The notes under the pieces were generated by a model, which did not search any database, was not told where the DNA came from, and saw only the letters and a program-made list of their open reading frames with translations. Below, piece after piece: positions 9,859 to 20,799 of a stretch of 33,507 nucleotides of DNA. The DNA is taken from assembly GCA_903904195.1 (NCBI GenBank), contig CAIVBM010000034.1:1-33507 (forward strand), read 5' to 3'. Made by a program: the position numbers and the translations under genes. The DNA comes from an uncultured bacterium (GTDB taxonomy: Bacteria; Patescibacteriota; Minisyncoccia; Phycocordibacterales; UBA9973). How positions within the stretch are numbered: the first letter of the stretch is position 1; every line of letters begins with the position of its first letter.

Positions 9859-10456
9859 AACCAAACTTGCAGTCCTTATTTCTAATGCTGGTACTGGCAC
9901 GAATCTTCTAGCTATAATTGACGGAATTAATTCTGGTAAAATAAATGCAGAGATTTGTGCTGTAATTTCAGACAGAGAAGATGCAAAAGGATTAGAACAT
10001 GCGCGAAAAAATAATTTAAAAATAGAAATTTGTCCCAAAAAAGAATCATTACTTTCACTTTTGCAAAGATTAAATCCCGATTATATTTGTCTAGCAGGTT
10101 GGAAACAAATTATTTTAGACGAAGTGATTTTAGCTTTTCCAAATAAAATTCTTAACCTACACCCAGGATTAATTCCAGATACCATAGAAGGTAAGATAGA
10201 AAATCCAGATGGTAGCGAAGCATTATGGAATAAAGGTAAATTGACAGATAAGGCTATTCTTAACTTTCTTGAACAAAAATCCACTTATGCTGGTTCTTCT
10301 ATCCATTTTTTAACCTTATATTTTGATTTTGGGCCAGTTTTAGGGAGGGTTTTTGAAAAAATTGAAGTTGGTGACACAGTGGAATCTTTATATGAAAGGC
10401 TAAAGAAAAAAGAAAACGAATTATATGTGGAAGTCTTGGAAAAATTATGCAAATAA
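9839..10456 (+). CDS. purN: Phosphoribosylglycinamide formyltransferase, divergent
   Basis: LISNAGTGTNLLAIIDGI, NLHPGLIPD, SSIHFLTLYFDFGPVL; overlaps purF and purD. Confidence 0.88.
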   Translation: MMSQINKTKLAVLISNAGTGTNLLAIIDGINSGKINAEICAVISDREDAKGLEHARKNNLKIEICPKKESLLSLLQRLNPDYICLAGWKQIILDEVILAFPNKILNLHPGLIPDTIEGKIENPDGSEALWNKGKLTDKAILNFLEQKSTYAGSSIHFLTLYFDFGPVLGRVFEKIEVGDTVESLYERLKKKENELYVEVLEKLCK

Positions 10457-11745
10457 AAAAACAAAAAATTTTAATAGTCGGGTCGGGTGGAAGGGAACAC
10501 GCTATAGGATGGAAAATAGCGCAATCAAAACGAGCCTCTGATTTATATTTCGCCCCTGGAAATGCTGGCACCCTAGAACTCGGCACAAATGTCACTATTT
10601 CTGCTACCGACATTCCCAAACTTGTAGAATTCGCCAAAAAAGAAAAAATAGATTTAACTTTAGCTTTACCTGACGACCCACTCGCACTCGGTATTGTAGA
10701 TGAATTTCAAAAAGCAGGTCTGCATATATGGGGTACGACCAAAGCTGCAAGCGAACTAGAGTGGTCAAAGGCTTATGCCAAGGAATTTATGAAAAGACAC
10801 AAGATTCCTACTGCTAAGTATGAGATTTTTACTGATTTTAAAAAAGCTAAAACTTATGTAGAAAAAGGTTTAGTTCCAATAGTTATAAAAGCTAGCGGTC
10901 TAGCGCTCGGTAAAGGAGTCACTGTAGCACAAACAAGAGAAGAAGCTATCAAAGCTCTTGAAAATATTTTAATAAAAAAAGTTTTTGGAAATGCTGGTAA
11001 TGAAGTAGTAATAGAAGAATATCTTTCAGGCATAGAAATCTCTATCCATGCAATTTCAGATGGGAAGAATTATAAAATCTTTCCATCATCACAAGACCAT
11101 AAACGTATTTTTGATGGAAACTATGGTCCTAATACTGGCGGTATGGGAGTCATAGCACCACTACCTTTTATGAATCAAACGATGATGAATGAAATTGAAA
11201 AAGAAATAGTGATGCCGACAATCAAAGGAATGGCGGGGGAAGGCAGGCCGTTCGTCGGATGTCTGTACCCAGGAGTGATGCTAACCAAAGACGGACCAAA
11301 GGTTTTTGAATTCAATTCCCGTTTCGGCGACCCGGAAACTCAAGCCTATATGCGAATACTAGAAACCGATTTTCTCGATATCGTTGTGGCGAGCCTTGAA
11401 GGAAAATTAAATGATTTAGAAATAAAATGGAAAAAAGACGCCTTTGCTTGCAATATTGCGCTCGCTTCCGGCGGATACCCCGGAAATTATGAAAAAGGAA
11501 AGATAATTTCAGGAATCAAGGAAGCAGAGTTGCAACCAGATATAATAGTTTTCCACGCAGGAACTAAAACAGATAAAGATAAAATCACTACAAATGGCGG
11601 AAGGGTATTGGGAGTTTCAGCTATAGGAGCAACACTAGAAGAAGCTCTCAAAAAGGCGTACAAAGCCATAGAAAAAATTTCTTTCGAAGGAATGCAATAC
11701 AGAAAAGATATTGGCAAAAGCGCAATGGAACTGACAAAAAAATAA
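10447..11745 (+). CDS. purD: Phosphoribosylamine-glycine ligase
   Basis: ILIVGSGGREHAIGWK, ATP-grasp KASGLALGKGV, FGDPETQ. Confidence 0.97.
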   Translation: MQIKKQKILIVGSGGREHAIGWKIAQSKRASDLYFAPGNAGTLELGTNVTISATDIPKLVEFAKKEKIDLTLALPDDPLALGIVDEFQKAGLHIWGTTKAASELEWSKAYAKEFMKRHKIPTAKYEIFTDFKKAKTYVEKGLVPIVIKASGLALGKGVTVAQTREEAIKALENILIKKVFGNAGNEVVIEEYLSGIEISIHAISDGKNYKIFPSSQDHKRIFDGNYGPNTGGMGVIAPLPFMNQTMMNEIEKEIVMPTIKGMAGEGRPFVGCLYPGVMLTKDGPKVFEFNSRFGDPETQAYMRILETDFLDIVVASLEGKLNDLEIKWKKDAFACNIALASGGYPGNYEKGKIISGIKEAELQPDIIVFHAGTKTDKDKITTNGGRVLGVSAIGATLEEALKKAYKAIEKISFEGMQYRKDIGKSAMELTKK

Positions 11746-13065
11746 TTATTTATCCCACTTAAAGAAATGGTCTCTATCCGGGCCGGTGCCGACGGAGATG
11801 ATTTTTACATTTAAATCAGCAAGTTTGGCTTTTATATATTTCAAATATGAAGCAAGTTCTTTGGAAACTTTTTTCTTGTCTTTAACCCCAAAATTATCTC
11901 CACCCCAACCAGAAATTTCTTCTGTGACTACATCCGACACTTCATTTAAATATAGAGGAAATTCTTTGAGGGCTTTTCCAGCTTTTTTATAACCTGTCAC
12001 GACTTTTACTTTTTCGGAGAGGCAAATGTCGGCTTTATTTATGAAAATTTTATTTACGCCAGAAAGACCAATAGCATGACGAAGGGCAAAAAGGTCGAGC
12101 CATCCGCACATTCTAGGTCTGCCGGTAGTAGCGCCAAATTCGTTACCCGCTTTTTGGAAAAGTTTTTCCAGAGCTTCGTCTTTGATTCTGGCAGGGAAAG
12201 TTCCTCCGCCCACTTTCGTCGTGTAAGCTTTAATGACGCCGTATATATCTCGCAGATATGTATGAGGCACGCCTAGACCGAGACAAACATTTGCCGGTAG
12301 AGTATTACTACTCGTAACATTTGGATAATCTCCAAAATCAATATCAAGCATCACAGCTTGCGCTCCCTCTGCCAAGATATTTTTGCCAGCATTTAATCTT
12401 TTTAATATTAAAAATGACAAATCACAAATCTGTAATTTCTTGAGTTCATTTAAAGCTTCCATCCATTTGTCTTTGGCTTCTTTTATTTTGTCTAAATTAA
12501 TCTCAAATCCATATTTTTCTTTGTACATGTTGAGAAGGTTTATATGAAATTCTGAGAGGATAGCTTCTTTTTGTTCAAAATCGGATAAAAGTATATCGCC
12601 AATCAAAAGCGCCTTTCTGGCTCGTACATCACTATATACTGGGCCTATACCTCTACTAGTAGTACCTATTTTAGATCCACCCTTACTTCGTCTGTGTTCA
12701 TCTGCTTGATCTAGAAATGGATGTAAATATGAAACTAGTTTTGCGCGATTTGAAATATATAAGCGGGGAGCAGTATTAAAACCTAAATCTTTTAATTGTT
12801 TTATTTCTGATATCAAAGAAACGACATCCACGACTACGCCATTACCGATATATAACTCAATATTTTTACGAAGACAGCCAGATGGAATAATGTGCCCGAT
12901 AAAAGTTAAATTTCCAGACTTGATAGTATGTCCAGCATTTGCTCCACCATGAAAACGAGCCACAGCAGAATATATTCCGCTAGATAAAAGTTCATCTATA
13001 TTTTTTCCTTTTCCTTCATCTCCCCACTGCAATCCTACGACTGCATCTATAAATCCTTTTTTCAT
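11746..13065 (-). CDS. purA: Adenylosuccinate synthetase
   Basis: VVGLQWGDEGKGKNIDEL, HGGANAGHT, TTGRPRMCGWLD. Confidence 0.97.
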   Translation of the reverse strand: MKKGFIDAVVGLQWGDEGKGKNIDELLSSGIYSAVARFHGGANAGHTIKSGNLTFIGHIIPSGCLRKNIELYIGNGVVVDVVSLISEIKQLKDLGFNTAPRLYISNRAKLVSYLHPFLDQADEHRRSKGGSKIGTTSRGIGPVYSDVRARKALLIGDILLSDFEQKEAILSEFHINLLNMYKEKYGFEINLDKIKEAKDKWMEALNELKKLQICDLSFLILKRLNAGKNILAEGAQAVMLDIDFGDYPNVTSSNTLPANVCLGLGVPHTYLRDIYGVIKAYTTKVGGGTFPARIKDEALEKLFQKAGNEFGATTGRPRMCGWLDLFALRHAIGLSGVNKIFINKADICLSEKVKVVTGYKKAGKALKEFPLYLNEVSDVVTEEISGWGGDNFGVKDKKKVSKELASYLKYIKAKLADLNVKIISVGTGPDRDHFFKWDK

Positions 13066-13068
13066 AAT

Positions 13069-14568
<1,500 letters not shown>

Positions 14569-14629
14569 TTATATTAGCATGAAAATAAACAAAAATAAAC
14601 CAAAAATAAATTTAGTATAAATAGAAAGA

Positions 14630-14683
14630 CCCCGAGAAGCGGAGCTTCCTGAGGTCTGACAAAATTCATATTTACGCTCGGGG
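14630..14683 (-). terminator. Hairpin terminator of the small minus-strand gene
   Basis: CCCCGAG 14630-14636 pairs with CTCGGGG 14677-14683; inner GAAGC/GCTTC; minus strand continues TCTTTCTATTT. Confidence 0.65.
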
Positions 14684-14730
14684 TTGTGTCTTTCTTGTTA
14701 CACATACCCCAGGGTTTTTGTTGATGTTCA

Positions 14731-14982
14731 CTAGACGAACCATGTGATGTTAGTTTCGATCCACCTCTGGACCTCGTCTGGATGTCCGAAGGCCCAAAGC
14801 AAGCCAAGAACCACCAGAACGACAGCGCAACCCAACACCACGTGAGCCCACAAGCAGCCCTCGAACCACTTCTGAATCTCAACGAACAGCTCAATCTTTT
14901 TCCGACCACCCAACCGTCGGGAAATGCGAACGGGGGATGCTTGTCGCGCAGGAGCAACATACGGAGTAGTAGTAATAGCCAT
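14731..14982 (-). CDS. Small single-TM protein (83 aa), unknown function
   Basis: MAITTTPYVAPARQ...HVVLGCAVVLVVLGLLWAF...; GAGG upstream of ATG, promoter at 15009-15037. The longer ORF start would overlap the -10. Confidence 0.6.
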   Translation of the reverse strand: MAITTTPYVAPARQASPVRISRRLGGRKKIELFVEIQKWFEGCLWAHVVLGCAVVLVVLGLLWAFGHPDEVQRWIETNITWFV

Positions 14983-15008
14983 AATTTTGTCCTCAACTTT
15001 CAATGAAT

Positions 15009-15037
15009 AGCATATCATATTATTTTACAAAAGTCAA
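15009..15037 (-). promoter_or_regulatory. Sigma70-type promoter
   Basis: Minus strand TTGACT - 17 nt - TATGCT. Confidence 0.7.
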
Positions 15038-15084
15038 GCGCTAATTTAGTTAACCTTTTCAACATTTTCATATATCATAGCCAT

Positions 15085-16623
15085 ATGGATAATATACAGA
15101 TTCTAATCATAGATTATGGCTCACAATACACGCTCGTCATCGGCAGAACCCTGCGCGAGCTCGGTGTGCGAAGCGTGATATTGCCACCCAAAAAAGTAGA
15201 TGCATGGCTAAAGATAAATACTCCAAAAGCAGCAATACTTTCAGGAAGTAATTGGAGTGTACACAATGATGGCGCGCCAGAGCTTCCAAAATCTTTAGAC
15301 ATCACTGGCAAGAAATATTTTATTTTAGGAGTTTGTTACGGTATGCAACTTCTTGCTTATAAACTCGGTGGTAAAGTAGAAAGACCACTTTCTCATCGTG
15401 AGTATGGACCAGCTATTGTAAACACAAACACAACGCATCCACTTTTCAAAAATATAAAAGAAAAAACAGAAGTTTGGGCGAGTCATGGAGATACAGTGAC
15501 GAAACTTCCAAAAAACTTTGTCTCAATAGCAACTTCTGGAGGTATCGCTGCGATGAGCGATAAAAATAATCATGTACTTGGAATCCAATTTCACCCTGAA
15601 GTCACTGACACAAAAGAAGGTAAAAAGATATTGCAAAATTTCCTTACTTTGTCTGACTGTAAAAAAGACTGGAATCCGATGGATTTGATTCATCAAATCC
15701 AAAACGAAGTTCTAGACATCGTAAATAAACAAAAGAAAGATAAGCAAAAAGTTATTTTAGGTGTCTCGGGTGGAGTGGACTCTACCACACTCGCTGCCAT
15801 ACTGGCTCCAGTCTTGAAAGAAAAGCTTATCTGTGTGGCTATAGATACAGGCGGACTGAGAGCAGGTGAACTTGTTGAACTAAAAACAAATACAAGGAGC
15901 GCAAAAATCAAAAATTTAACAATAATAGATGCGGAAACAGAATTTATAAAAAATATCGGCACTACAATAGATGGAGAAGAGAAAAGAGCAAAGTTCCGTA
16001 CTGAATATAAAAGAATATTTGAAGAACAAATAAAAAAACACAATGCGGGCTTTATCGTACAAGGCACCTTGGCCACAGACATCATTGAAAGCGGAAAAGC
16101 AGGGGAATCAGCAATGATAAAAACCCATCACAACGTCGGCCTTTCATGGGAAGTAGATGATTTACATCCACTTAGAAATTTATTCAAATATGAAGTTCGC
16201 GAACTCGCTCGAGTGATGAAACTTCCGAAGGCTGTGTATGAACGAAATCCTTTCCCGGGCCCAGGTTTATTCTTGCGAGTCGTCGGCACACCGGTAACGG
16301 AAGAAAATATACAGCTAGTACGGGAAGCGGACAAATCCGTGCGAGATATTCTGAAAAAAAATAATTTGGAAAAAGAAATTTCCCAAGTCATCGTCGCCCT
16401 CCTCGGAATAAATTCAGTGGGAGTGAAAGGTGATGAACGTGTGTATGGACACTCCTTGGCTGTACGAGCTGTTCAAACCGTAGACTTTATGACAGCAAAA
16501 GGTTATTACTTTTCACAAAGCATTATAGATGAAATAACTAGCGCTCTGACAAAACATAAAGACATAGTGCGCGTATTTTTTGATATGACGCCGAAGCCTC
16601 CGGCCACGACGGAGTTTGAATAA
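15085..16623 (+). CDS. guaA: GMP synthase (glutamine-hydrolysing)
   Basis: IIDYGSQYT, GVCYGMQLLAY, FHPEVTDT, GVSGGVDSTTLA, NPFPGPGL, KPPATTEFE end. Confidence 0.97.
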   Translation: MDNIQILIIDYGSQYTLVIGRTLRELGVRSVILPPKKVDAWLKINTPKAAILSGSNWSVHNDGAPELPKSLDITGKKYFILGVCYGMQLLAYKLGGKVERPLSHREYGPAIVNTNTTHPLFKNIKEKTEVWASHGDTVTKLPKNFVSIATSGGIAAMSDKNNHVLGIQFHPEVTDTKEGKKILQNFLTLSDCKKDWNPMDLIHQIQNEVLDIVNKQKKDKQKVILGVSGGVDSTTLAAILAPVLKEKLICVAIDTGGLRAGELVELKTNTRSAKIKNLTIIDAETEFIKNIGTTIDGEEKRAKFRTEYKRIFEEQIKKHNAGFIVQGTLATDIIESGKAGESAMIKTHHNVGLSWEVDDLHPLRNLFKYEVRELARVMKLPKAVYERNPFPGPGLFLRVVGTPVTEENIQLVREADKSVRDILKKNNLEKEISQVIVALLGINSVGVKGDERVYGHSLAVRAVQTVDFMTAKGYYFSQSIIDEITSALTKHKDIVRVFFDMTPKPPATTEFE

Positions 16624-16739
16624 GGACTGGACTTTCTCCTAAAAAGGTGTCAATATGGCGGTTGATGTACCTTGGCCTAAACAAACACAGCTCCTAGAGA
16701 GTATTGTGTGGCTAGGAATTGAAAGAGGAGGAGATAACC

Positions 16740-16970
16740 ATGAAGAAAATAATGCTCATTTTGCGCAGGCTGTTGCACCAAGGAAGAGGAGAGGGATTGC
16801 TTTCCCTGCTGTCCGATTTGGGGCGATGGATGACAAAAACCGAGCCACAGAAACCCAAGGATCTTGATCGAGGAGAACCGGGAAGCTTCGTCACTAGGCG
16901 AAGGTTCGTTAATGACCGCCCAGTGACCAACCCCCCCCGTCGTAGACGAATCGCTTTCTTTGATGTGTAA
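16740..16970 (+). CDS. Small Arg-rich protein (76 aa), unknown
   Basis: GAGGAGATAACC-ATG; MKKIMLILRRLLHQGRG...NPPRRRRIAFFDV. Competing ORFs in other frames exist. Confidence 0.4.
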   Translation: MKKIMLILRRLLHQGRGEGLLSLLSDLGRWMTKTEPQKPKDLDRGEPGSFVTRRRFVNDRPVTNPPRRRRIAFFDV

Positions 16971-16991
16971 ATACCACACATCCGGCTCGAT

Positions 16992-17077
16992 GGAGGGGTC
17001 AAGCGACCCCTCCTCGGCCAGAATCGAAATCAAAAGCCGTTTGGGCTTTCTGAAAGGAAAGCTTAACCGGCTTTTTT
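16992..17077 (+). terminator. Tandem hairpins ending in a rho-independent terminator
   Basis: GGAGGGGTC-aagc-GACCCCTCC (16992-17013), then AAAAGCCG...CGGCTTTTTT (17032-17077) with nested GCTTTC/GAAAGC. Confidence 0.75.
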
Positions 17078-17111
17078 CATTTCTATATTTTTATGTTAAT
17101 ATCTTTCTATA

Positions 17112-18626
17112 ATGAAAAAGATTAACTCGGCGCTGGTTTCAGTTTTTAATAAAGACGGGCTTGAAGAAATCATCAAGCTTTTAAATAATCATAAAGTAAA
17201 AATTATTTCCACCGGCGGAACAGCAGAATTTATATGCAAGTTGAAAATCCCTGTGGCCGAAGTAGAAACCATCACAAATTTCCCCGCAGTATTCGGCGGA
17301 AGAGTAAAGACTCTCCAACCGCAGATTTTTGGCGGAATTCTAAATCGCCGAGATAACAAAGAAGACCAAAAAGAAAAAGCTAAACACAAAATAGAAGACA
17401 TAGATTTAGTTATCGTGGATCTTTATCCATTTGAAGAAACTTTGGCAAAATACGGAAACGAACCCTCCTTCGCTAAAGCTTCGGCGGGCGAAGAAGAAAT
17501 CATAGAAAAGATAGACATCGGCGGAGTTGCTCTCATCCGCGCAGCTGCAAAGAATTTTAATGATGTAGTCATAATTCCTTCAAAGCACCAGTATCAGGAA
17601 TTAATTGAAATACTTAAAAAGGGTAATGAAACAAGTTTAGAGGAACGCAAGAAATTTGCTGGAAACGCATTTGAAGTGACGAGTATGTATGACAATGCTA
17701 TTCGCGGATTCTTTCAAGGAAAGAAATTACGCTATGGAGAAAATCCTCACCAAAAAGCTGAATTTATAGGAAACATGGAAGAAAGTTTTACTCAACTTCA
17801 CGGCAAGGAACTTTCTTTTAATAATTTTATAGATACCGAAGCTGCCATGATGACAGTCAGTGATTTTAAAGATCCTGCTTTTGCTATTATCAAACATATG
17901 AATGCTTGTGGACTAGCGGTTAGAAACGAAGGTCATTTATTTGAAGCATATGAAGCAGCTTATGCTGGAGATCCTGTTTCAGCTTTTGGCGGGATACTTG
18001 CTGCAAATAGAAAAATAGAAAAAAATATCGCCGAACTCATAAAGAAACAGAAACTTTTTATAGAAGTCATAATTGCGCCGGATTTTTCAAAAGAAGCCTT
18101 AGACATATTAATGGAGAAAAAAGATTGTCGAATTTTGAAGTGGAAAAATCCCGTTATTCCTAAAAGACAAAACAGGACATGCTTTACTGGCATACTTTCG
18201 CAAGATAGGGACACTCATATAGAAACTGAGGCAGATTTAAAAGTAACATCAAAACGAAAGCCTACGGAAAAGGAAATAAAAGATTTACTAATAGCGTCCA
18301 TCGCCACAAAACATTTGAAATCAAACTCTGTCGCTTTAGTAAAAGATGGCACGCTCCTAGCAATGGGTTGCGGACAGACATCACGCATTGACGCTCTCAA
18401 GCAAGCGATAGATAAAGCGAACAAATTCGGATTTTCGCTCAAAGGCGCCGTGCTTTCTTCCGAAGCTTTTTTCCCGTTTCCTGATTGTGTGGAAATGGCA
18501 GGGAATGCCGGAGTTACGGCTGTGATTCACCCCGGAGGCTCAAAGAACGACCAAGCATCTATAGATATGGCTGATAAATTCAATATGGCAATGGTCACGA
18601 CAGGTTTTAGGCATTTCAAACACTAA
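17112..18626 (+). CDS. purH: Bifunctional AICAR transformylase/IMP cyclohydrolase
   Basis: ALVSVFNKDGLEE, STGGTAEF, RYGENPHQ, KHMNACGLA, AGDPVSAFGG, SEAFFPFPD. Confidence 0.97.
   Translation: MKKINSALVSVFNKDGLEEIIKLLNNHKVKIISTGGTAEFICKLKIPVAEVETITNFPAVFGGRVKTLQPQIFGGILNRRDNKEDQKEKAKHKIEDIDLVIVDLYPFEETLAKYGNEPSFAKASAGEEEIIEKIDIGGVALIRAAAKNFNDVVIIPSKHQYQELIEILKKGNETSLEERKKFAGNAFEVTSMYDNAIRGFFQGKKLRYGENPHQKAEFIGNMEESFTQLHGKELSFNNFIDTEAAMMTVSDFKDPAFAIIKHMNACGLAVRNEGHLFEAYEAAYAGDPVSAFGGILAANRKIEKNIAELIKKQKLFIEVIIAPDFSKEALDILMEKKDCRILKWKNPVIPKRQNRTCFTGILSQDRDTHIETEADLKVTSKRKPTEKEIKDLLIASIATKHLKSNSVALVKDGTLLAMGCGQTSRIDALKQAIDKANKFGFSLKGAVLSSEAFFPFPDCVEMAGNAGVTAVIHPGGSKNDQASIDMADKFNMAMVTTGFRHFKH
17468..17493. 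repeat. Short palindromic element in frame inside purH
   Basis: CTTCGC-TA-AAGCTT-CGGCGG-GCGAAG, translated SFAKASAGE. Confidence 0.7.
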
Positions 18627-18654
18627 TTGACAAAGATATTTCTAGGTGTAGTAT
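18627..18654 (+). promoter_or_regulatory. Sigma70-type promoter
   Basis: TTGACA - 16 nt - TAGTAT, followed by palindrome GTGGCACCGGTGTCCAC at the predicted transcript start. Confidence 0.7.
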
Positions 18655-18729
18655 TTTTAACGTGGCACCGGTGTCCACATTTTTCGTTCTTTGTAATTGT
18701 GTATTGAACCCTTAACCGAGGAGGAAAGA

Positions 18730-18894
18730 GTGAGTGTACTTGAAGTTGCAATAAGACTCAGACGGGCTTTTATGAGAGAAGCCAAAGCTACGTTCGGAAT
18801 TCAAGTTGCATGGATCGGCAACAAGCTCTGTTTTGTCGATACCAGAAAACCTGTTCCGGACATCCCAATGGTCTCTCTAGGACTACGCCCATAA
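18730..18894 (+). CDS. Small protein (54 aa), unknown; GTG start
   Basis: GAGGAGGAAAGA-GTG; V(M)SVLEVAIRLRRAFMREAKATFGIQVAWIGNKLCFVDTRKPVPDIPMVSLGLRP. Confidence 0.5.
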   Translation: MSVLEVAIRLRRAFMREAKATFGIQVAWIGNKLCFVDTRKPVPDIPMVSLGLRP

Positions 18895-18923
18895 CCCCAA
18901 CCAACTAAAAGGAGAAACAGAAG

Positions 18924-19085
18924 ATGGCAAAAAAGACATGGAGAGAGGAACGAATGGATGAGGTACTGACCGGCAGTGGCACAACCACCAAACGGCCCAG
19001 AAAAAAATCTCGAAAACATAGCAAACCCGTAACTGGGTTGTGGTCAAGAAGGCCAAGAAACAGCCCCACGGACATAACGTATTGA
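18924..19085 (+). CDS. Small very basic protein (53 aa), unknown
   Basis: AAAAGGAG upstream of ATG; MAKKTWREERMDEVLTGSGTTTKRPRKKSRKHSKPVTGLWSRRPRNSPTDITY. Missed by the supplied ORF track because of length. Confidence 0.45.
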   Translation: MAKKTWREERMDEVLTGSGTTTKRPRKKSRKHSKPVTGLWSRRPRNSPTDITY

Positions 19086-19105
19086 GAAGGGGTAATTATC
19101 AAAAT

Positions 19106-19180
19106 CCTGCCAATGGCAGGTGGCAAACTGCGAGGTTTGCCGGCCTCGTGGAAGCTTTGCTTTTGCGAGGTCTTTTCTTT
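19106..19180 (+). terminator. Three consecutive hairpins, the last a terminator
   Basis: CCTGCC/GGCAGG (19106-19120), GGCAAAC/GTTTGCC (19122-19141), CCTCG...CGAGG + TCTTTTCTTTT (19144-19180). Confidence 0.75.
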
Positions 19181-19206
19181 TGTTGTAAAAATGATAATAT
19201 AAAACC

Positions 19207-19737
19207 ATGGCAAAAGATCTAAAAGTGGGCATAGTTATGGGCTCGGATTCGGATTTGGAAGTGATGGCAGAAGCAGCAAAGGTGCTTGAAGAATTCGACG
19301 TTCAATATGAAATCACAGTTGCTTCAGCTCATCGTTCTCCTGAAATAGTTCATAAATATGTAAATAACGCAAAAGATAGCGGAATAAAAGTCATCATCGC
19401 TGGAGCTGGTGGAGCAGCGCATTTGGCTGGAGTCATCGCATCTCTCACCACTTTACCTGTCATCGGTATACCAATAAAAACAAAAAGCCTAAACGGACTC
19501 GATTCACTTTTATCTACAGTGGGCATGCCTCCTGGAGTACCAGTAGCAACTGTCGGAATTAATTCTGCGAAAAATGCCGGAATTTTGGCCGTTGAAATAC
19601 TTGCAATAAATGATAAAGATTTAGAAGAAAAAATAATTGCTTATAAGAAAAAACTAGGTAAAGAAATAGAAATAAAAAACGAAAAACTTTCAAAAGTTGG
19701 TTTTAAAAAATACATAGAAGAAAATAAGAAAAAATAA
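19207..19737 (+). CDS. purE: PurE (class I-like, N5-CAIR mutase family)
   Basis: [50 protein letters not shown]. Confidence 0.95.
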   Translation: MAKDLKVGIVMGSDSDLEVMAEAAKVLEEFDVQYEITVASAHRSPEIVHKYVNNAKDSGIKVIIAGAGGAAHLAGVIASLTTLPVIGIPIKTKSLNGLDSLLSTVGMPPGVPVATVGINSAKNAGILAVEILAINDKDLEEKIIAYKKKLGKEIEIKNEKLSKVGFKKYIEENKKK

Positions 19738-19742
19738 TTTAA

Positions 19743-20777
19743 ATGCAAAAGTTGTCATATAAAAATTCAGGAGTAGACATAGACATTGCCAACAACACAA
19801 AAAGTGAAATGGCAAAAATTTTAGAAACACAAAACAAAAGAGTAATGAACAAAGTCGGAGCTTTCGCCACACTATTTGACGGAAGTTTTCCCGAATACAA
19901 GCATCCAGTATTAGTATTTAAGACCGAAGAACCTGGCTCAAAACAAAAACTAGCATTAGAAAATAACAGTGTAGAGACTATTTGCTATGACCTTATAAAT
20001 CATCTTATAAATGATGCCATCGTAATGGGCGCAAAGCCTCTGTCGGTGCAAGACTGTCTAGTATGCGGAAAAATAGAAAAGGATGTAATCCTCAGAATGG
20101 TAAAAACTTTAAGCGAAGCCTGTGTAGAAAATGGTTGTATTTTAACTGGCGGTGAGACTTCTGAACAACCTGGCGTAGTAGAAAAAGGAACATACATAAT
20201 GACAGCGAGCATCGTAGGTGTGGTAGAAAAAGAGCTCATCATAGATGGTTCTAAAATAAAAGAAGGGGACATAGTGCTAGCTTTAGCTTCAAATGGAATC
20301 CACACAAACGGCACTTCTTTAATAAGAAAGATAATGGAACAAAAACCCGAAATTCTAAAAGAAAAAATAAATGGTAAAAATTTTATTGAAAGTATTTTGA
20401 CACCACACAAATGCTATTACAATAGTTTAAAAGATTTATTTGGCAAAAGTGGGCTAGTCGGCCTAGCACATATCACCGGAGGTGGAATCAAGGAAAATTT
20501 AAATAGAATATTGCCTTCAAATTTAAATGCTGAGATTGATATAAGTAAAATCAAAATCTTACCACTTTTCAAAATACTAAAAAAGTTTGGAAACTTGGCA
20601 GATGATGACATGATGAGAACATTTAATATGGGAGTAGGTATGACAGCTGTCGTAAAAAAGGATTTTGTCAGTGAAGCAAAGAAACATTTAAATAAATTGG
20701 GCATAGACACTTATGAAATAGGGGAAATTATCAAAGGAAAAAAGGTGGTTGATTTTAAGGGGAAATTAAATTGGTAA
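19743..20777 (+). CDS. purM: Phosphoribosylformylglycinamidine cyclo-ligase
   Basis: YKNSGVDIDIANN, DLINHLINDAIVMGAKPL, GGETSEQPGV, HITGGGIKENLNR. Confidence 0.96.
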   Translation: MQKLSYKNSGVDIDIANNTKSEMAKILETQNKRVMNKVGAFATLFDGSFPEYKHPVLVFKTEEPGSKQKLALENNSVETICYDLINHLINDAIVMGAKPLSVQDCLVCGKIEKDVILRMVKTLSEACVENGCILTGGETSEQPGVVEKGTYIMTASIVGVVEKELIIDGSKIKEGDIVLALASNGIHTNGTSLIRKIMEQKPEILKEKINGKNFIESILTPHKCYYNSLKDLFGKSGLVGLAHITGGGIKENLNRILPSNLNAEIDISKIKILPLFKILKKFGNLADDDMMRTFNMGVGMTAVVKKDFVSEAKKHLNKLGIDTYEIGEIIKGKKVVDFKGKLNW

Positions 20778-20799
20778 TTATAAATAATTTTTAAATAAT

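Noticed and set aside
16677-17033. Minus-strand 118-aa and 96-aa ORFs in the guaA-purH gap
   Set aside because: The SD site and tandem terminator hairpins there are oriented on the plus strand; which plus-strand ORF is real remains uncertain.
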